Below, piece after piece: positions 9,287-20,177 of a stretch of DNA of 64,000 nucleotides (the first letter of the stretch is position 1; the number at the start of each line of letters is the position of its first letter). A program made the position numbers and the translations under genes. A model generated the notes under the pieces. That model was not told where the DNA came from, did not search any database, and worked only from the letters and a program-made list of their open reading frames with translations. The DNA lies in NCBI RefSeq assembly GCF_963678635.1, contig NC_087066.1, positions 55,260,312 to 55,324,311 on the forward strand, written 5' to 3'. This DNA comes from Symsagittifera roscoffensis. Its lineage: Eukaryota > Xenacoelomorpha > Acoela > Convolutidae.

Positions 9287-9374
9287 CCTGGCCTAACCCA
9301 CCAGGAAGGACGTCCTGAGCATGCTCTATAGCCGGCCTAACCCACCGCGCTACATCCACGCTTTGTGACCACAC
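9287..9374 (+). repeat. Conserved double-palindrome block in the 3' region
   Basis: Two perfect 10 bp palindromes lie back to back, AGGACGTCCT (9307-9316) and GAGCATGCTC (9317-9326). They are flanked by two direct copies of GGCCTAACCCACC. The same arrangement recurs at 12519-12602 (copy B) and 37432-37517 (copy C) with both palindromes unchanged. Candidate dimer-binding DNA site or RNA element; function unknown. Confidence 0.75.
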
Positions 9375-9388
9375 TCCTATTTTTAATA

Positions 9389-9414
9389 AGAGCTACTCAA
9401 GGGTGAGTAACTCT
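9389..9414 (+). promoter_or_regulatory. Conserved stem-loop in the 3' region
   Basis: AGAG(C)TACTCA pairs with TGAGTA(A)CTCT around a short loop. Copies B (12472-12497) and C (37391-37416) keep the stem while the loop bases differ. It lies just downstream (element sense) of the double-palindrome block in all copies. Confidence 0.6.
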
Positions 9415-10032
9415 TCAAAATAACCAAACTAAAACAAAAAGCTTTTGTGAAAACAACTAACTAAAATCATAATTAAAAAATATTAAAGTAATAAAAGTTT
9501 TATAAAATGTAAATTACATTATGCAATACATAGATCAGAATACAACACCAAGGACGAACATCAAAAGATAAAACGACCCCACCACACTCGAGAGAGAATG
9601 ACCAACTACAATCAATATGCCGCTCACAATCACAACTCAAGGGATTTAGAGTACGACTTGACCTCGCAGAAAAGGACTTCATTGAACTAGACCAATGACC
9701 ACCTCGATGTTCAAGTATACGTACAGATCCGAGTAACCAGGCATCCCCTCCACGCACAATCTCCACGCCATTCCCAAGCTAGATCAGACACAAAAGAAGT
9801 TCTCCTCGAAGAACAGAAAAACCTGACATAGCCAACCATTCTGAAATCAGAATTGATTTTGTTGCAGAGACTTAGTCGTTGTCACTAGAAAACACAACGT
9901 CTTAAGTCCCTAACTCCAGCTTCCTGGAATTTCTTTAACAAAGAAGAAACGGAAGAAAATTATGATGTTCGCCAAATACCAACGTCCATCATCCATCCTT
10001 CGAATTACAGAAGAACTGTTCTAAAAAACTCT

Positions 10033-10048
10033 GTAAAACCCGGATGGG
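10033..10048 (+). other. Polypurine tract region next to the 3' LTR, copy A
   Basis: GTAAAACCCGGATGGG abuts the LTR start (TGGAACC). The same sequence sits inside the LTR boundary in copies B (11886-11900) and C (36765-36779), as expected for the plus-strand primer. The run is interrupted by CCC, so the functional primer is probably GGATGGG. Confidence 0.55.
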
Positions 10049-10458
10049 TGGAACCTGATGTAAACTACATTTTATGATTGGATAAATTAGATATTTTACC
10101 AACGTAAAGTATTTAATATTAACCAATCATGATCCATCTAACTAACAAACCACTTATTTGTAAGTGCTGAAGTTACTTGTAATTTCAGCACCAGAGAGAT
10201 TTGAATTTAACTTAGAAATTAGTTGAACTCTCCCAAGTACTTCAGCAGCCGCAATAAACCAGTATACCCTAGATCTATTGAGCCTAGCAGAGACTAGTTA
10301 AACAACCTGAGACTAGATAGTATAAAAGTAAGATTAGGATCGGTATTAGACTAAGAAGTTGCACGAATCTATCCGGCCGAAAATAAGATAGCGTGACGAG
10401 CAGACGGTGTACCCTATCCGAAATTACTCTATGAGTTATACACTTCGGCCCTAACTCA
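10049..10458 (+). repeat. 3' LTR of copy A, 410 bp
   Basis: Begins TGGAACC and ends CCTAACTCA, giving TG...CA termini. The boundaries are fixed by comparison with both LTRs of copy C, which are also 410 bp. It contains a TATA box (10321-10328), a near-perfect 28 nt palindrome (10164-10191) and the conserved block TCCGGCCGAAAATAAGATAGCG. The following four bases are CTTT. Confidence 0.9.
10321..10328 (+). promoter_or_regulatory. LTR TATA box
   Basis: TATAAAAG lies about 140 bp before the LTR end. Copy C has ATATAAGAG at the same place in both LTRs. Copy B has lost the segment from its 5' LTR. It probably marks the U3/R boundary region, with the transcription start about 25-30 bp downstream. 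Confidence 0.6.
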
Positions 10459-11507
10459 CTTTTAATCTTTCCATGCAAAGTTATCTAAGTCAAAACATTC
10501 TAGAGATAGTCGAGTCCAAGATAATTTTATAGTTTTGCAGTCTCCGTTCGAGCTGCTGTTAAAAATTTTCTCTTGTATCAGTGTCGAGAAAAAGCCCTTC
10601 ATAAATGTTTTGCTTGTTAGACTAATAAAAAACCTATTCTGAACAATGGATGAAACTGAGTCTTTCCTTGCATTTAAATGGACCGAAAAAAAAATCTGAA
10701 CCCTTTAGACGGCTTCTTTATACTTTGGTAAGCAAAAAAAAAACACCACTCCCAAAAATGCGATAAAAATACAATATGAAAAAACTTCAGTTTTCCCAAC
10801 TTTTCCCAAAAAAAACAGACGTTTTTCAAAATCAAAGTCGACTTGTATTTTAAGAAATTGGTAGCTTGAGCTTGGTTTTTGAATTTGGATCAAGCCGAAT
10901 AATCAAAAGTATACATACAGTAAAATAATATATATATTCATACTCGATAAAGACTCAAGATGAGCTAACCAGAACGAATCAGATGACCTGGATAAAAGAA
11001 AGAATAATCAGAAGAAAATGTCCTCAATTTTTTATTTCCTCTAATAGAGAGTTTTTCAATTATCTTGACATGCTGAATAATTTGAAGAAAAGTGAGCTAA
11101 TTTAATTCTGCTGGAATCAAACTTCAGAATTTTGCCCAATTATAGGGTTTTTTATTTATAGTCTTTTAGTATCTGTTTCTGTCCGTGTTTCGATGAAGCT
11201 CTGCACTACTTAGAGCGCATCAAAGCACCGCATAGTTTTGAGAGCACTAATCAGCTTTGAACTGTTTGGAAAATGTCACAATTTGAGGTAACGATTGTTT
11301 TCTTCTATGGTTTTTAGATTCAGTATAAGAAAAAGTACCTCCAAATATGATTATCAATTAGAAGGTCAAGATTCAATCATGCCAAAAACAATCTAGCAGA
11401 AAAATCAAAATTTCCTTGCCAAAGTCTCTTTGCCCATTTTCCTTTTTTTGCTTGAAGACAGATACAAAGAAGAATAAGGATACAGGTTGCACTTTCAGTA
11501 GCACAAC
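10459..11507. other. Host spacer between copies A and B
   Basis: About 1.05 kb of AT-rich sequence with homopolymer runs and no supportable gene or repeat. The last four bases (CAAC) are the candidate target duplication of copy B. Confidence 0.6.
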
Positions 11508-11885
11508 TGAGTTAGGTATTGGTTACTATACTCATAGAGTAACTTCAGATAAGGTACACCGTCTGCTCGTCACGCTATCTTATTTTCGGCCGGATAGATT
11601 CGTGCAACTTCTTAGTCCAATACCAATCTTAATCTTACTCTTATATCTCATAGTCTCAATAGATCTAGTGTACACCGGTTTACGCGAATTAGTTCCAGAG
11701 TGAGAACAACTGCATTCTAACTTTAATTCAAATTGTCCTGGTGGTGATACTACAAGTAGTTTCAACGCTTACAAATAAATAGTTTGTTAGTTTGATGGAG
11801 TATGATTGGTTAGTATTTAACATTTTTTAGAGATAAAATATCATAATAATAACCAATGATAAAAACAAGTTTAGATTTGGTTCCC
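11508..11885 (-). repeat. 3' LTR of copy B, 378 bp
   Basis: On the + strand it starts TGAGTTAGG and ends GGTTCCC, where other copies have GGTTCCA, so the terminal TG in element sense is mutated. It contains the LTR palindrome in imperfect form at 11741-11768 and retains the TATA-region segment that the 5' LTR of this element has lost. Confidence 0.85.
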
Positions 11886-13476
11886 CCCATCCGGGGTTTA
11901 GAGAGTTTTAGTTTTTTAATGTTCTACTGTAGTGAAGGACGGATGAGGGTGTTTTTTTTTAGAGGTTGCAAGTTTATTCTTTTTTTTCTGGTTTGGAAGA
12001 AGAGATGTTATTACGATAGTTTCAGGAGATCGTATTATGACTTCTGATCGGTTGTTAGAGAATAGGGATATTGCTATTCTCAGTCTCGTTCGAATGTGGC
12101 ATGTAGTTTGACTTTGGATGAAGTGCCTGGTGACTCGGATCCGTTCGTACACTTGAACATCCAGATGACCATTGTTCTGCTGCAATGGGTTTCCTTTGCT
12201 GCGATGCCAAGTCGTACTTTGAATCCGTTGAGTGTAGTGACTGTAGGCAGCATGTCAGGTGAGTTTTGCCATAAACACTAGGGCTTTGCCATCCGTAGTT
12301 GGAGTGTGATTGGGTTGTCAAGTTTCTTGCCGCTTGTCTTTGGGCTGAATATTAACTATATACTACATTGTATTTTTTACATATACAATTTTTTGTTAAT
12401 TTTGTTTTTTAGTTATGATCTTGTATTAGTTTTTGTCGCAAAAGCGTTATTATTTAGTTCGGTTATTTTTAAGAGCTACTCACATTTGAGTAACTCTCGT
12501 CAAAAATAGTGTCGTGGGTGTCACAAAGCGTGGATGCAGCACGGTGGGTTAGGCCGACTATAGAGCATGCTCAGGACGTCCTCTCTGGTGGGTTAGGCCA
12601 GGAGTGAGGGTATAACTTCATGCTTTCTTTTTCAGAGGGTCCTGTTTCAGTTCAACCATTCGTGCTATTTTTTATTCCTTTGTTTTCTTTTGTTGTCTCA
12701 GTAATGTCTTTTTCTCAAAAATCAAATGGTTTGGTTTGGGTTTGACGTTCGACTTTTTGATGTTTTGTTTCTTTTTATGTTCAGACTTAGAAGTAGTCTT
12801 TAAAAGAATAATTTATCCAATTTTAAGCGGGTGTTAATCCAGTTTGAGAACCATGGGTTTTCTTTTCTTAGTCATGCTGTTAATTTGTGGTTTATGCTGT
12901 TTAGTAAGCTTGCGTTGGTTAGTTTGGATTATTATATAATTCCTTTCCAACCGGGTTAAAGGAAAGATTGAAACGTGTTAAAACTGGTTAGAATTGTTAT
13001 CAGTGAAAATTAAAACTTGAAGTCATTATTTTAAACAGTTCTTGTTGGGCGAGTTGTGCGATTGTGGATAGAATTTTGTGGGCGAGTGGATATATAAAGA
13101 AGCGTCTTTTAAAAGGTTAGTACTGCTTTTTCGCAAATTATAGGCAATTTTTAATAATTTACTGCTTGAAAATTATGAAAGTTACTGCTTGAATTGGGGC
13201 TGAAATTATTGATTTATTTTCAATTGTATGAATTGTTTCTGCTTTGAGGGAAAGAATTTATAAATTAATTTGTTGCTTTGTACGGGAGAGTTGTACTGCT
13301 TCAAATATTGAAATTGGTCAGTAGAAAGTTATGAATTCTGAGAAAATTTCTGTTCTTATTTTGCTTTTTGTTTTGTAAATGATTGATGATTGTGCCTATG
13401 AAGAAAAAATAAACCATTTAAAAAGAATGATAAGTTTTGTTCGAATTTTTTAGTAAAGTGTTTAATTCATACTTGC
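11886..13476 (-). other. 3' noncoding region of copy B
   Basis: Homologous to 8433-10048 on the opposite strand. It includes the polypurine tract (11886-11900), the stem-loop (12472-12497), the double-palindrome block (12519-12602, palindromes at 12563-12572 and 12573-12582) and the AACCCGGTTGG block (about 12945-12960). No gene seen. Confidence 0.75.
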
Positions 13477-15231
13477 CTAATCGTAGGTGAAGAAGCCATG
13501 GGGAAAAACGTCGTGGGTGATGTCTGATAAGGTTAGTAACTTTGCTAGTAAACGAGTTGTGCATTTAGTCTGGAGGAGTGGCCAAAGCAATTCGAGTGTT
13601 TCAATGATGTTGTGCTCTTCAGTGCTGGGTGAGAGTTCATATGTTGTGTTTTGAATAAGGTTTAGAGTTTGTGATTATAGCGAGTTTTATATATGAGTTC
13701 TAGGACTGGGACTTCAACGGGCTGGAGGAATTCATGTGGGACAATTGGTGGGCGGGCTTTGTCTACATTGAGGAGTTTGGTTAGGGGACAGAATATATAC
13801 ATCTGGTTGATGGGATCGTAATTTCGGAGGATGTCTTAAAGGTTAGTGTCTTTAATACAATAAGTGAATTTAAGAAAAAATGGTGAGGTGTATTTAGAGT
13901 TAATGTATTGATATCTATGAAGAAATTGTCGTGCTGGGTAATTAAGAGTGTAATGGTGTTGGATGAATTGATAGTAAGTGTACGTGTGTGTTTGTTTAGT
14001 TCTCAACACAACATGATGTGTACAGTGCAAATCTCGTTCTCTGGGTGTGAGGAAATGACAGATTAGTGAAAAGTGGTTAAGTTTGTTAAAGTTTGATTCA
14101 TAAGCATGAAAATCACGGAGTGTTTCTGAAATGACCTTGTCGTATTTTTTGAAGGTGTTGATGGTGAAAACATAAGGTGTCTTGATTAAGAATTTCTGTG
14201 TTAGTTGTGGATTAGCGAATGGGTCGTCAATTAGAAAGATGTCTTCGTTAGGGCGGATGATGTTGTGATCGTAGTAATCAATGGAATAATCATTAGATCT
14301 GGGTGCGGTGAATTTTAATAGTGCTTGTCTGTATCCTGTTTGTGTGAATTGTTTTGGGATTAGTGCTTTTGTTAGAAAATAGAGTTGGGTACTAAACAGT
14401 TCGTTGCCATGAGGGGTGTTATATAATGGTAATGAGAGTGGGTTATTAAAGTGATAGAACGATAATTAGAACGATTTACATAATTGAGGTTGTCGTCCTT
14501 GGGATCTGAGTGAAAATATGTATATTGGGGAAAAAGGGTAGACATATTTGGAGAAATTCTTTGGTGTTAGTGTGAAGTGGATGATTGAAAAATGTTGTGG
14601 ATGTTTCTAGTCTAGACGGGAATGGGGTATTTGGAAATTTTCTTTTAAATGGTCGATAAGCTCGATTTGTAATGGAAGATGTGGTTGATGAGGAAATTGG
14701 GTTTTTTGAAGGGATATAATGGGAAGAGGGAGTTGGGGTTGATGAGTTTGATGATATCAATTGTGAGAGTTGGTGAATGGTTAGTGTTTGAGGGTGGTGT
14801 AGTAGTTGTTGAATTGTTATGAAATTTTCAAGCTCGGATTTAATTGCGTAATATTAGAGCCGTTTTTATCGGATGGTTCACTGGTTAAGTGGGAATATAT
14901 GGGTGTAAAAATTTGTGATGGAAGAGGGAGGAGAGGAGGGTTCAATTTTTATTTGGGAATGGATAGGTTGAAAGGGAGGTTGGGAAAATTGAGATGGGCT
15001 AGGTTCAGAGTTTGCAAACTCGTCGGGGGTTTCGATATCAGAGTTATTAAATTGTGAGATAATGTTATAAATAGTTGTGTTGGAATTAGTGTCTGATTCC
15101 ATGCTGGATGAAGTGTCATCATAAGGTGATTGAGGTGGAGGAAACGCAAAAAAGGGGATGATGGGAAGGTTGCTCTGGAGAATGGCTGGATGGGAAATTG
15201 AGCGATGGAGTGCTCCAATTTGGCGGCTCAT
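13477..15231 (-). pseudogene. ORF3, broken (copy B)
   Basis: Homologue of the unknown 601 aa protein of copy A. The start MSRQIGALHRS is at 15231, overlapping the env stop as ATGA. Recognisable pieces follow in several frames: the S/T/P-rich start (14878-15231), the NRAYRPFKRKFPN segment (within 14476-14760), the HTYTYYQFIQ segment (13836-14030) and the FPHGFF end near 13490. Stops and frameshifts separate them. The TAG at 13477-13479 is followed by GCAAGT in place of the donor GTAAGT. Confidence 0.8.
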
Positions 15232-17814
15232 CCTGGACTAAAAAGATGGTTGTTCTGAAAACGAAAATTAGTGGTATGAGGTTGTTCTAAATTTGTTCGT
15301 ATGTGTCATCGATTTTGAATTTTTGGGTTATTATGTGTTGAATTGGGCTTTGCGGATAATTAGATCTCGAAGATATGAGGTCTTTTAGAGCTATATTTCT
15401 GAAATTTCGTGGTACTAATGATTAGGGATGGTTATGATTTAGGTTTTATAATTGTGGTGCTGTGGGTGTTGTATTCGTATTTTTTCGTGATTCGTGATAT
15501 GTGTTCGGCTCGGTGTTGTTGATAATTTGGTATTGCATTCTTTTATTTGAGCGTCTAAAAATATTTTGTTTCTTGATGTAGAAAATATTCCAAAAAATCC
15601 TGCAAAAAGTATGCGTGCTAAGCTTGTTGTTTGTTTACTTGTGTAAAGTATGCGTGCTACGCTTGCTTGTTTGTTTACTTGTGTGTATATTGCGCACGTT
15701 TTGTAGATTCCTTTCAAGAGGGAGAAAAGAAATCCAAGAAAGTTAAGCATTGCGTATAATATAGTCAATCTTTCTAAGATGTAGTAGGACCATCCTAATA
15801 GGCAAGAAATTCGTTTTTCAAACTTACAAAACTAAAAATATGGGTGATATATCTTGTGTTCTGTATTTTTTGCCCTTCAGTAAATGTGATTTTTTATATT
15901 TTTAAAATATCCGCTATAGTCTTGTGCGTATATGTCGGAAAAGCCTGCTGTATCTGCTAGTTTGAGTAGGTTTTGATCTTTGGACTGTCACTGTGTTGTG
16001 TTCATTTTTGTGAGTAGTTTTTGAAATTGTTGTGTACGAATGTGTTGTTGAATGTCGGATTTGGAGTATATGCCGATCGGTTGTAAATCGATATTTGGAT
16101 TGCGGGCAAATGCTCTAATATTTTCTGGTGAAAACTTTTTGAGTGGCTGCATAAGTGAAGGGTATGGTGTGAGAAGGTAGTATTTGTCTTCATCAGGATT
16201 TAATTGTACTACATTCTGGCTATTTTCTGATCCACATGGGACTGCTGTATTTCAAAAATAAGTTATTCGGGAAAGTGTATCAAGAAGTGTACTTCTTTTT
16301 GTAGAGTATTGGGATTCTTTTATAGCATCGTTTGTCTTCAAAAACATAAAGGTGATACGTTTTTGGTACAAGTGTAATACCATAACACAATTCCTTCATA
16401 GTCAAAAAAATTTGATCTGTTACCTGACAGTAAATATCCTGCATAGAGGATTTTTAATACTGCTAGTGCAACTGATTCTAAAATTTGTGTGCGTTCAAGC
16501 TCGCATATTTGATGGAGTGTTTCAAGTTCTGTTAAAGACATTTCTTGGAATTTTTTTTATTGTGTAGTCTAATTTCATGACTAAGTGTATATCATAGTGA
16601 ATTGCCCCAAAATAAGTGTTGTTCATTAGTGATAGTTCTTGTAAACGTGTACTGTCTTTGTCTTGTGGTTTTAGTTTTCCACCAATTCTTCCTGTGTTTC
16701 TTAGGAGGTTGACTGGGATATATGAATTTTCGTCAGTGGTTGAGCGATGGGTTGCCATTGGTGGTTTGATTAGTTTTCCTGTATTCATGTCGAAACCTTG
16801 TTCGTATTCGACAAGAATTTCTGAATTTGTGTGTTAAATAGTGGTCTCGTATATTTACATGCAAGTTCGGTTTCTGGGTAAATTTGGAAGCGGGTCAATT
16901 TATTTTCTATATTATTAATGTTTCTAAATTTAAAATTATTTTTTCTGATTTGATCAGGATTTTCCTCTTCATAAAGGATTGGTTCAATAAAATTTTTTTG
17001 TTGAAATTTTATCATTCTAGCGTGTATTTTGCTACTTGAAATGTGGTAAAAGTGTCTTCGGGGAACCAAACCATTGTTGCCTGTGTTCGTGTAGTAGGAT
17101 CGCAGTATCCTTGGTCGTTTTTACAGGGGAGTCTGATTCGTTGATAAGTTATAGTGTCATTTTTTAAAACTCGTGTTAGTTGTACTTTTTCAACTTGTAT
17201 TTTCCAGTCAAAAAACATTATTTCTTGGTATCCTTTATTTTTAGTGTCGGCTTTCCAATGTGAGGAATTGCTTAGTCCAATATGTGGTCTCCAATTTTTA
17301 TCATGGAGATCGTAAGTTAATCTTCCTTGTGCTCCGTGGAAGGGAAATTTGTCGTCTAATTTTATATGTCGTTGGTATCTTTCAACTTCGGCTTGATGTG
17401 CTGAGTCTGGAAAAACTTGAAAGTTTACCAATTTTCTAGTTGTGCCTTTGTTTGATGTGTTTTTAAATCGTCTGAGTTCGTTTTTACAATCGTCAGGGCT
17501 GACGTGCAATAGTCTTTTGATACTACTTTGATAGAAAGATTCTTGATCTAGTCTGCTTTTTTACGGTTTGAGACATGGGAACTATGTACTTTCTTTTCGG
17601 AAAATGTCGCCGTGAATTTATATCATGTTAGCGTTGTAGCTCGTGCTTTCGAGTAAAGTGTAGCTATTATGTTTGCTGTTTCCATTGATTCAGGTTCGGA
17701 TTCACATTGAGTGACATGGTTTATTGCATATTTGTGTAATGTTTTTTGTTCATTGTTTTTCACAGTCATAGTGTGTGACTAGTAAATCTTGGGGTCCTGT
17801 TCGGGGGGAAGGAT
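15228..17814 (-). pseudogene. env: env, broken (copy B)
   Basis: Aligns to the copy A env from near its mature N-terminus (17814, equivalent to 4080) to the stop at 15228. The signal-peptide region and start codon are replaced by unrelated sequence (about 17815-17880). Pieces in different frames include 17012-17509 (HIGLSNSSHWKAD region), 16338-17069, and the membrane segment at 15439-15768 (MLNFLGFLFSLLKG). A short direct duplication of the CATACTTT-type segment lies near 15605-15680. It cannot encode a full glycoprotein. Confidence 0.8.
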
Positions 17815-17880
17815 TGTTATGATCGCGTTTTGAGACTTTGAAAACTAAAGGATCTGGAAGATTAGTATCTTTAAAAGATA

Positions 17881-19150
17881 CAGCTGTTATATTCGGGGGC
17901 TAGTGATAAGGAATGATGAATTATATATTTTAAGTCTTACTGTGATTTCAAACTTTAGTGTCAGATTATCTTGTTGAAGTTTTTATTTATTGTAGTCTTG
18001 TATATCTTTTTCGATATCTTGTCTATATTGTAATCTGTTTAGTGCCCAGATATGTAATCTGTTACTTTCGTGATGTTGTCCAAATAACGGAGGGGGTGCT
18101 GCGAATTTATTCCAATCTAACCGAAGTTGTATGTTATTTGTTGAATTTTCTCTATATCTGGCGTCAATATTTGTAGGAAAATTCGGGGGAATTGGTGTTT
18201 GTGATATCGGTTTTAATGAAGGGGTTGAAGGGAGTGACAGAGTTTCAGGTAGTGATAGAGATGTTTCAGATGAAACGTCAATTGGATCGTTTACTAAATT
18301 TGGTTCGCCGTGAGTAAAAGCTTATGTCATCCAATATGGTAGATGTTCTGTAGTAGCTGTGGAATTGAAAGGGTTTTCTCTGATTTGTTCAGATTTAGGA
18401 GTTGATCCTAATTAATCTCATGGGATGTTTGATGTGCTTGGTTGTGATGGAGTATGGGGAGTACTTTGAATTGTACTACTTGAAAGGTTTATAGGATTTG
18501 TTGCTGGTGAATGAGGTATGTTGAACTGAACTCCAGGGATTTGTAAAATTCTGTTTCGTCTTGGATGAATAGTTTGTCTGTTAAATTCGAGCGTATTTTG
18601 GTTTTGACTTTAATGTCTTGCTCTATTAAGTTCTTGTTGTAGAGGGGGGTATCTATTGTATACTGGTTCGTATTGCGGTTCGCTTAGCGATGCTTGGCGA
18701 AAAATTGGTTCTAGTGGTTCGGACAGTCTTGCGTGTCTTTCTTTAAATGTGTATGGGTTGTCTTAAAAAGAGATGCGTTTTTTAAGACCTTTCATTAGCC
18801 GACAAACATTCACCTTCAAGCCAATCTCTAACTATAACTAAAGTACCTCCTGGTCAACAATAAGCAAACCGCTAAACATTGACACCTGAAATAAACAAAG
18901 TCTCAATATTTCAAAATTGCTTGGCGATATTGAATGTTTCAATGTTTCGCCAAGCACTAGAACCAATGTTTCGCTCAATGTTGGATCAGATTAATTTAAG
19001 AATATCTGTTTCTTAAAAAGAGATGCGTGTCGAGGATTGGGGATTATTTGTTTGAGTTTTTGTTGGTTTTGTTGGAGGTTCTTGGGATGTTGTCGGTGGG
19101 GACTGGTGTGGGGGTTGTTGATTAACAATTTTGGAACATTTTTTGAACAT
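17881..19150 (-). pseudogene. ORFX, broken, with a 250 bp insertion (copy B)
   Basis: Homologue of the Met-free ORF of copy A. The conserved NPQ-STRISF segment is at about 19020-19050 and the LSEPLEP segment near 18700-18740; between them lies the insertion at 18779-19028. Unlike A and C, this copy has an ATG (19150-19148) opening the frame with MFKKCSKIVNQQPP; one in-frame TAA separates it from the sORF end. The 3' end with the env start is deleted. Confidence 0.7.
18761..19028. repeat. Mosaic insertion flanked by an 18 bp direct repeat
   Basis: TCTTAAAAAGAGATGCGT occurs at 18761-18778 and 19011-19028. Between the copies, 18795-18890 is an exact 96 bp inverted copy of 19937-20032 (pol-env spacer of the same element), with weaker homology continuing to about 18916. 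The rest contains a hairpin, GCTTGGCGA to TCGCCAAGC (about 18919-18956), resembling nearby 18690-18700. Looks like a template-switch insertion. Confidence 0.75.
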
Positions 19151-19159
19151 TTTATATAA

Positions 19160-19349
19160 TTATGAAGAAATTTTATGTTTGTTATAGTATTCTTCAATCA
19201 AAAGGATTAAGAGTATCTTGGCTAATGCGAAAGTTATGATTGCTTTTTTTATACATTCGCACATTGTCAGTATGAGGGAAATTGAAAATGTGAGAAATAT
19301 TATAAAAAGAAGAAAAAACATCTGTTCTACTGAATAGATGTTGGAACAT
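19160..19349 (-). pseudogene. sORF, frameshifted (copy B)
   Basis: Homologue of the 62 aa membrane-type ORF. The SRTD motif follows a changed start; a one-base change then shifts the frame. The second half (ACIKKAII-like, ending EEYYNKHKISS) is readable and stops at TAA 19160-19162. The splice-acceptor-like CAG/GTACGAT lies upstream (19371-19378). Confidence 0.65.
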
Positions 19350-20177
19350 TTAGATAGTTATTTCAATTATCGTACCTGAGAAGGTGGTCAAGGATTTTGG
19401 AAAAAATAATGTAAGCTTGGGCTAGGGAATAAAAAATGATGAAAAAGTTGCAAAAATTATCAAAGAAAGCACAAATAATTCTAAAATGTCAGATATGAAA
19501 GTTATACAAGGCTCTAAAAAAATCTGAAAGATTTGAAAAAACGTTTAAAAGAATATTTTGGATTTTGTTGACTGTTTGAAAAAGAAGCATTTGAAGAAGT
19601 GATTTCTTCGTCGAATTCTCTTTTTTTTTAAACTAAACTCGAGTGTGGTAGGAAAATTTATTGGTTTTTTGACAAGTGGGTTGGATTTTGGCAATTTTTG
19701 GTGAAGAGAGGTTCTGAAGGTTCCTAAGGGTCTTCCTAGTTTTGTTGTTAGTCATTGGATAATTGGGGGTATCTGAGAGAGATTCGTACTTTAGGCTAAT
19801 TGATGATGTTCATTCTCTTCTTTCGGCTAATTTAATGTTTTTGCTTGAGGGAGTTTCTGGTTCTAAGTTGGGGCAATATTGTTGATTTTTGTTCTACATG
19901 TTAGTGGAGGGTTGAAATAATGAGACTTGGTTTTTCTTCAGGTGTCAATGTTTAGCGGTTTGCTTATTGTTGACCAGGAGGTACTTTAGTTATAGTTAGA
20001 GATTGGCTTGAAGGTGAATGTTTGTCGGCTAAAGAAGTCAAAAATGAGGTGATGATTCGGAAGAGGTTCTTATTGGCTGATTTTGAACTGGTTTGCTTAA
20101 GTGCTGCGCAGCATGAATTTTGAGAAAATGTTCGGTTAATGAAAACATCTTCAAGGGGTGAAATTGTTAATTTAAAT
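19350..20177 (-). other. pol-to-env spacer of copy B
   Basis: Noncoding, homologous to 1874-2697. It contains the splice-acceptor-like site (19376-19378), GCTAATT/CTTTAGG motifs near 19790-19830, and the block ACCAGGAGGTAC...GGCTTGAAGG (19970-20015). The left edge of the 3.5 kb tandem duplication is at 19793. Confidence 0.65.

Larger units (their letters stand above)
8433..10048 (+). other. Long structured 3' noncoding region of copy A
   Basis: About 1.6 kb between ORF3 and the polypurine tract without a supportable ORF. It holds the splice-donor-like site, a block at 8935-9120 (beginning AACCCGGTTGGAAAGGAAT) recurring in copies B (12780-12965) and C (37690-37875), the double-palindrome block at 9287-9374, and the stem-loop at 9389-9414. 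Conservation among copies whose coding parts have drifted suggests function in RNA export, stability or transcription; that is inference. Confidence 0.7.
1..10458 (+). mobile_element. LTR retroelement copy A (Ty3/gypsy type, env-bearing), 5' part outside the window
   Basis: One continuous element in + orientation: end of pol, spacer, sORF, ORFX, env-like ORF, ORF3, 1.6 kb 3' region, polypurine tract and 3' LTR. The 5' LTR, leader, gag, protease and reverse transcriptase lie before position 1. All coding frames visible here are unbroken, unlike copies B and C, so A is the best-preserved copy. Assignment to Ty3/gypsy rests on the integrase (zinc module, D,D35E, GPY/F). The element ends tail-to-tail with copy B, 1049 bp away. 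The four bases after the LTR are CTTT, the same as the target duplication of copy C read in element sense. Confidence 0.9.

Noticed and set aside
9287-9374. tRNA gene or tRNA-derived SINE on the minus strand of the double-palindrome block
   Set aside because: A stretch like GGATGTAGCGCGGTGGGTTAG resembles a D-arm, but there is no T-arm consensus (GGTTCRA) and no closed acceptor stem; the palindromes explain the sequence better.
10253-10258. AATAAA in the LTR of copy A as polyadenylation signal
   Set aside because: It lies upstream of the TATA box, so it would be in U3 and not near the R end, and copies C have AATAAG there.
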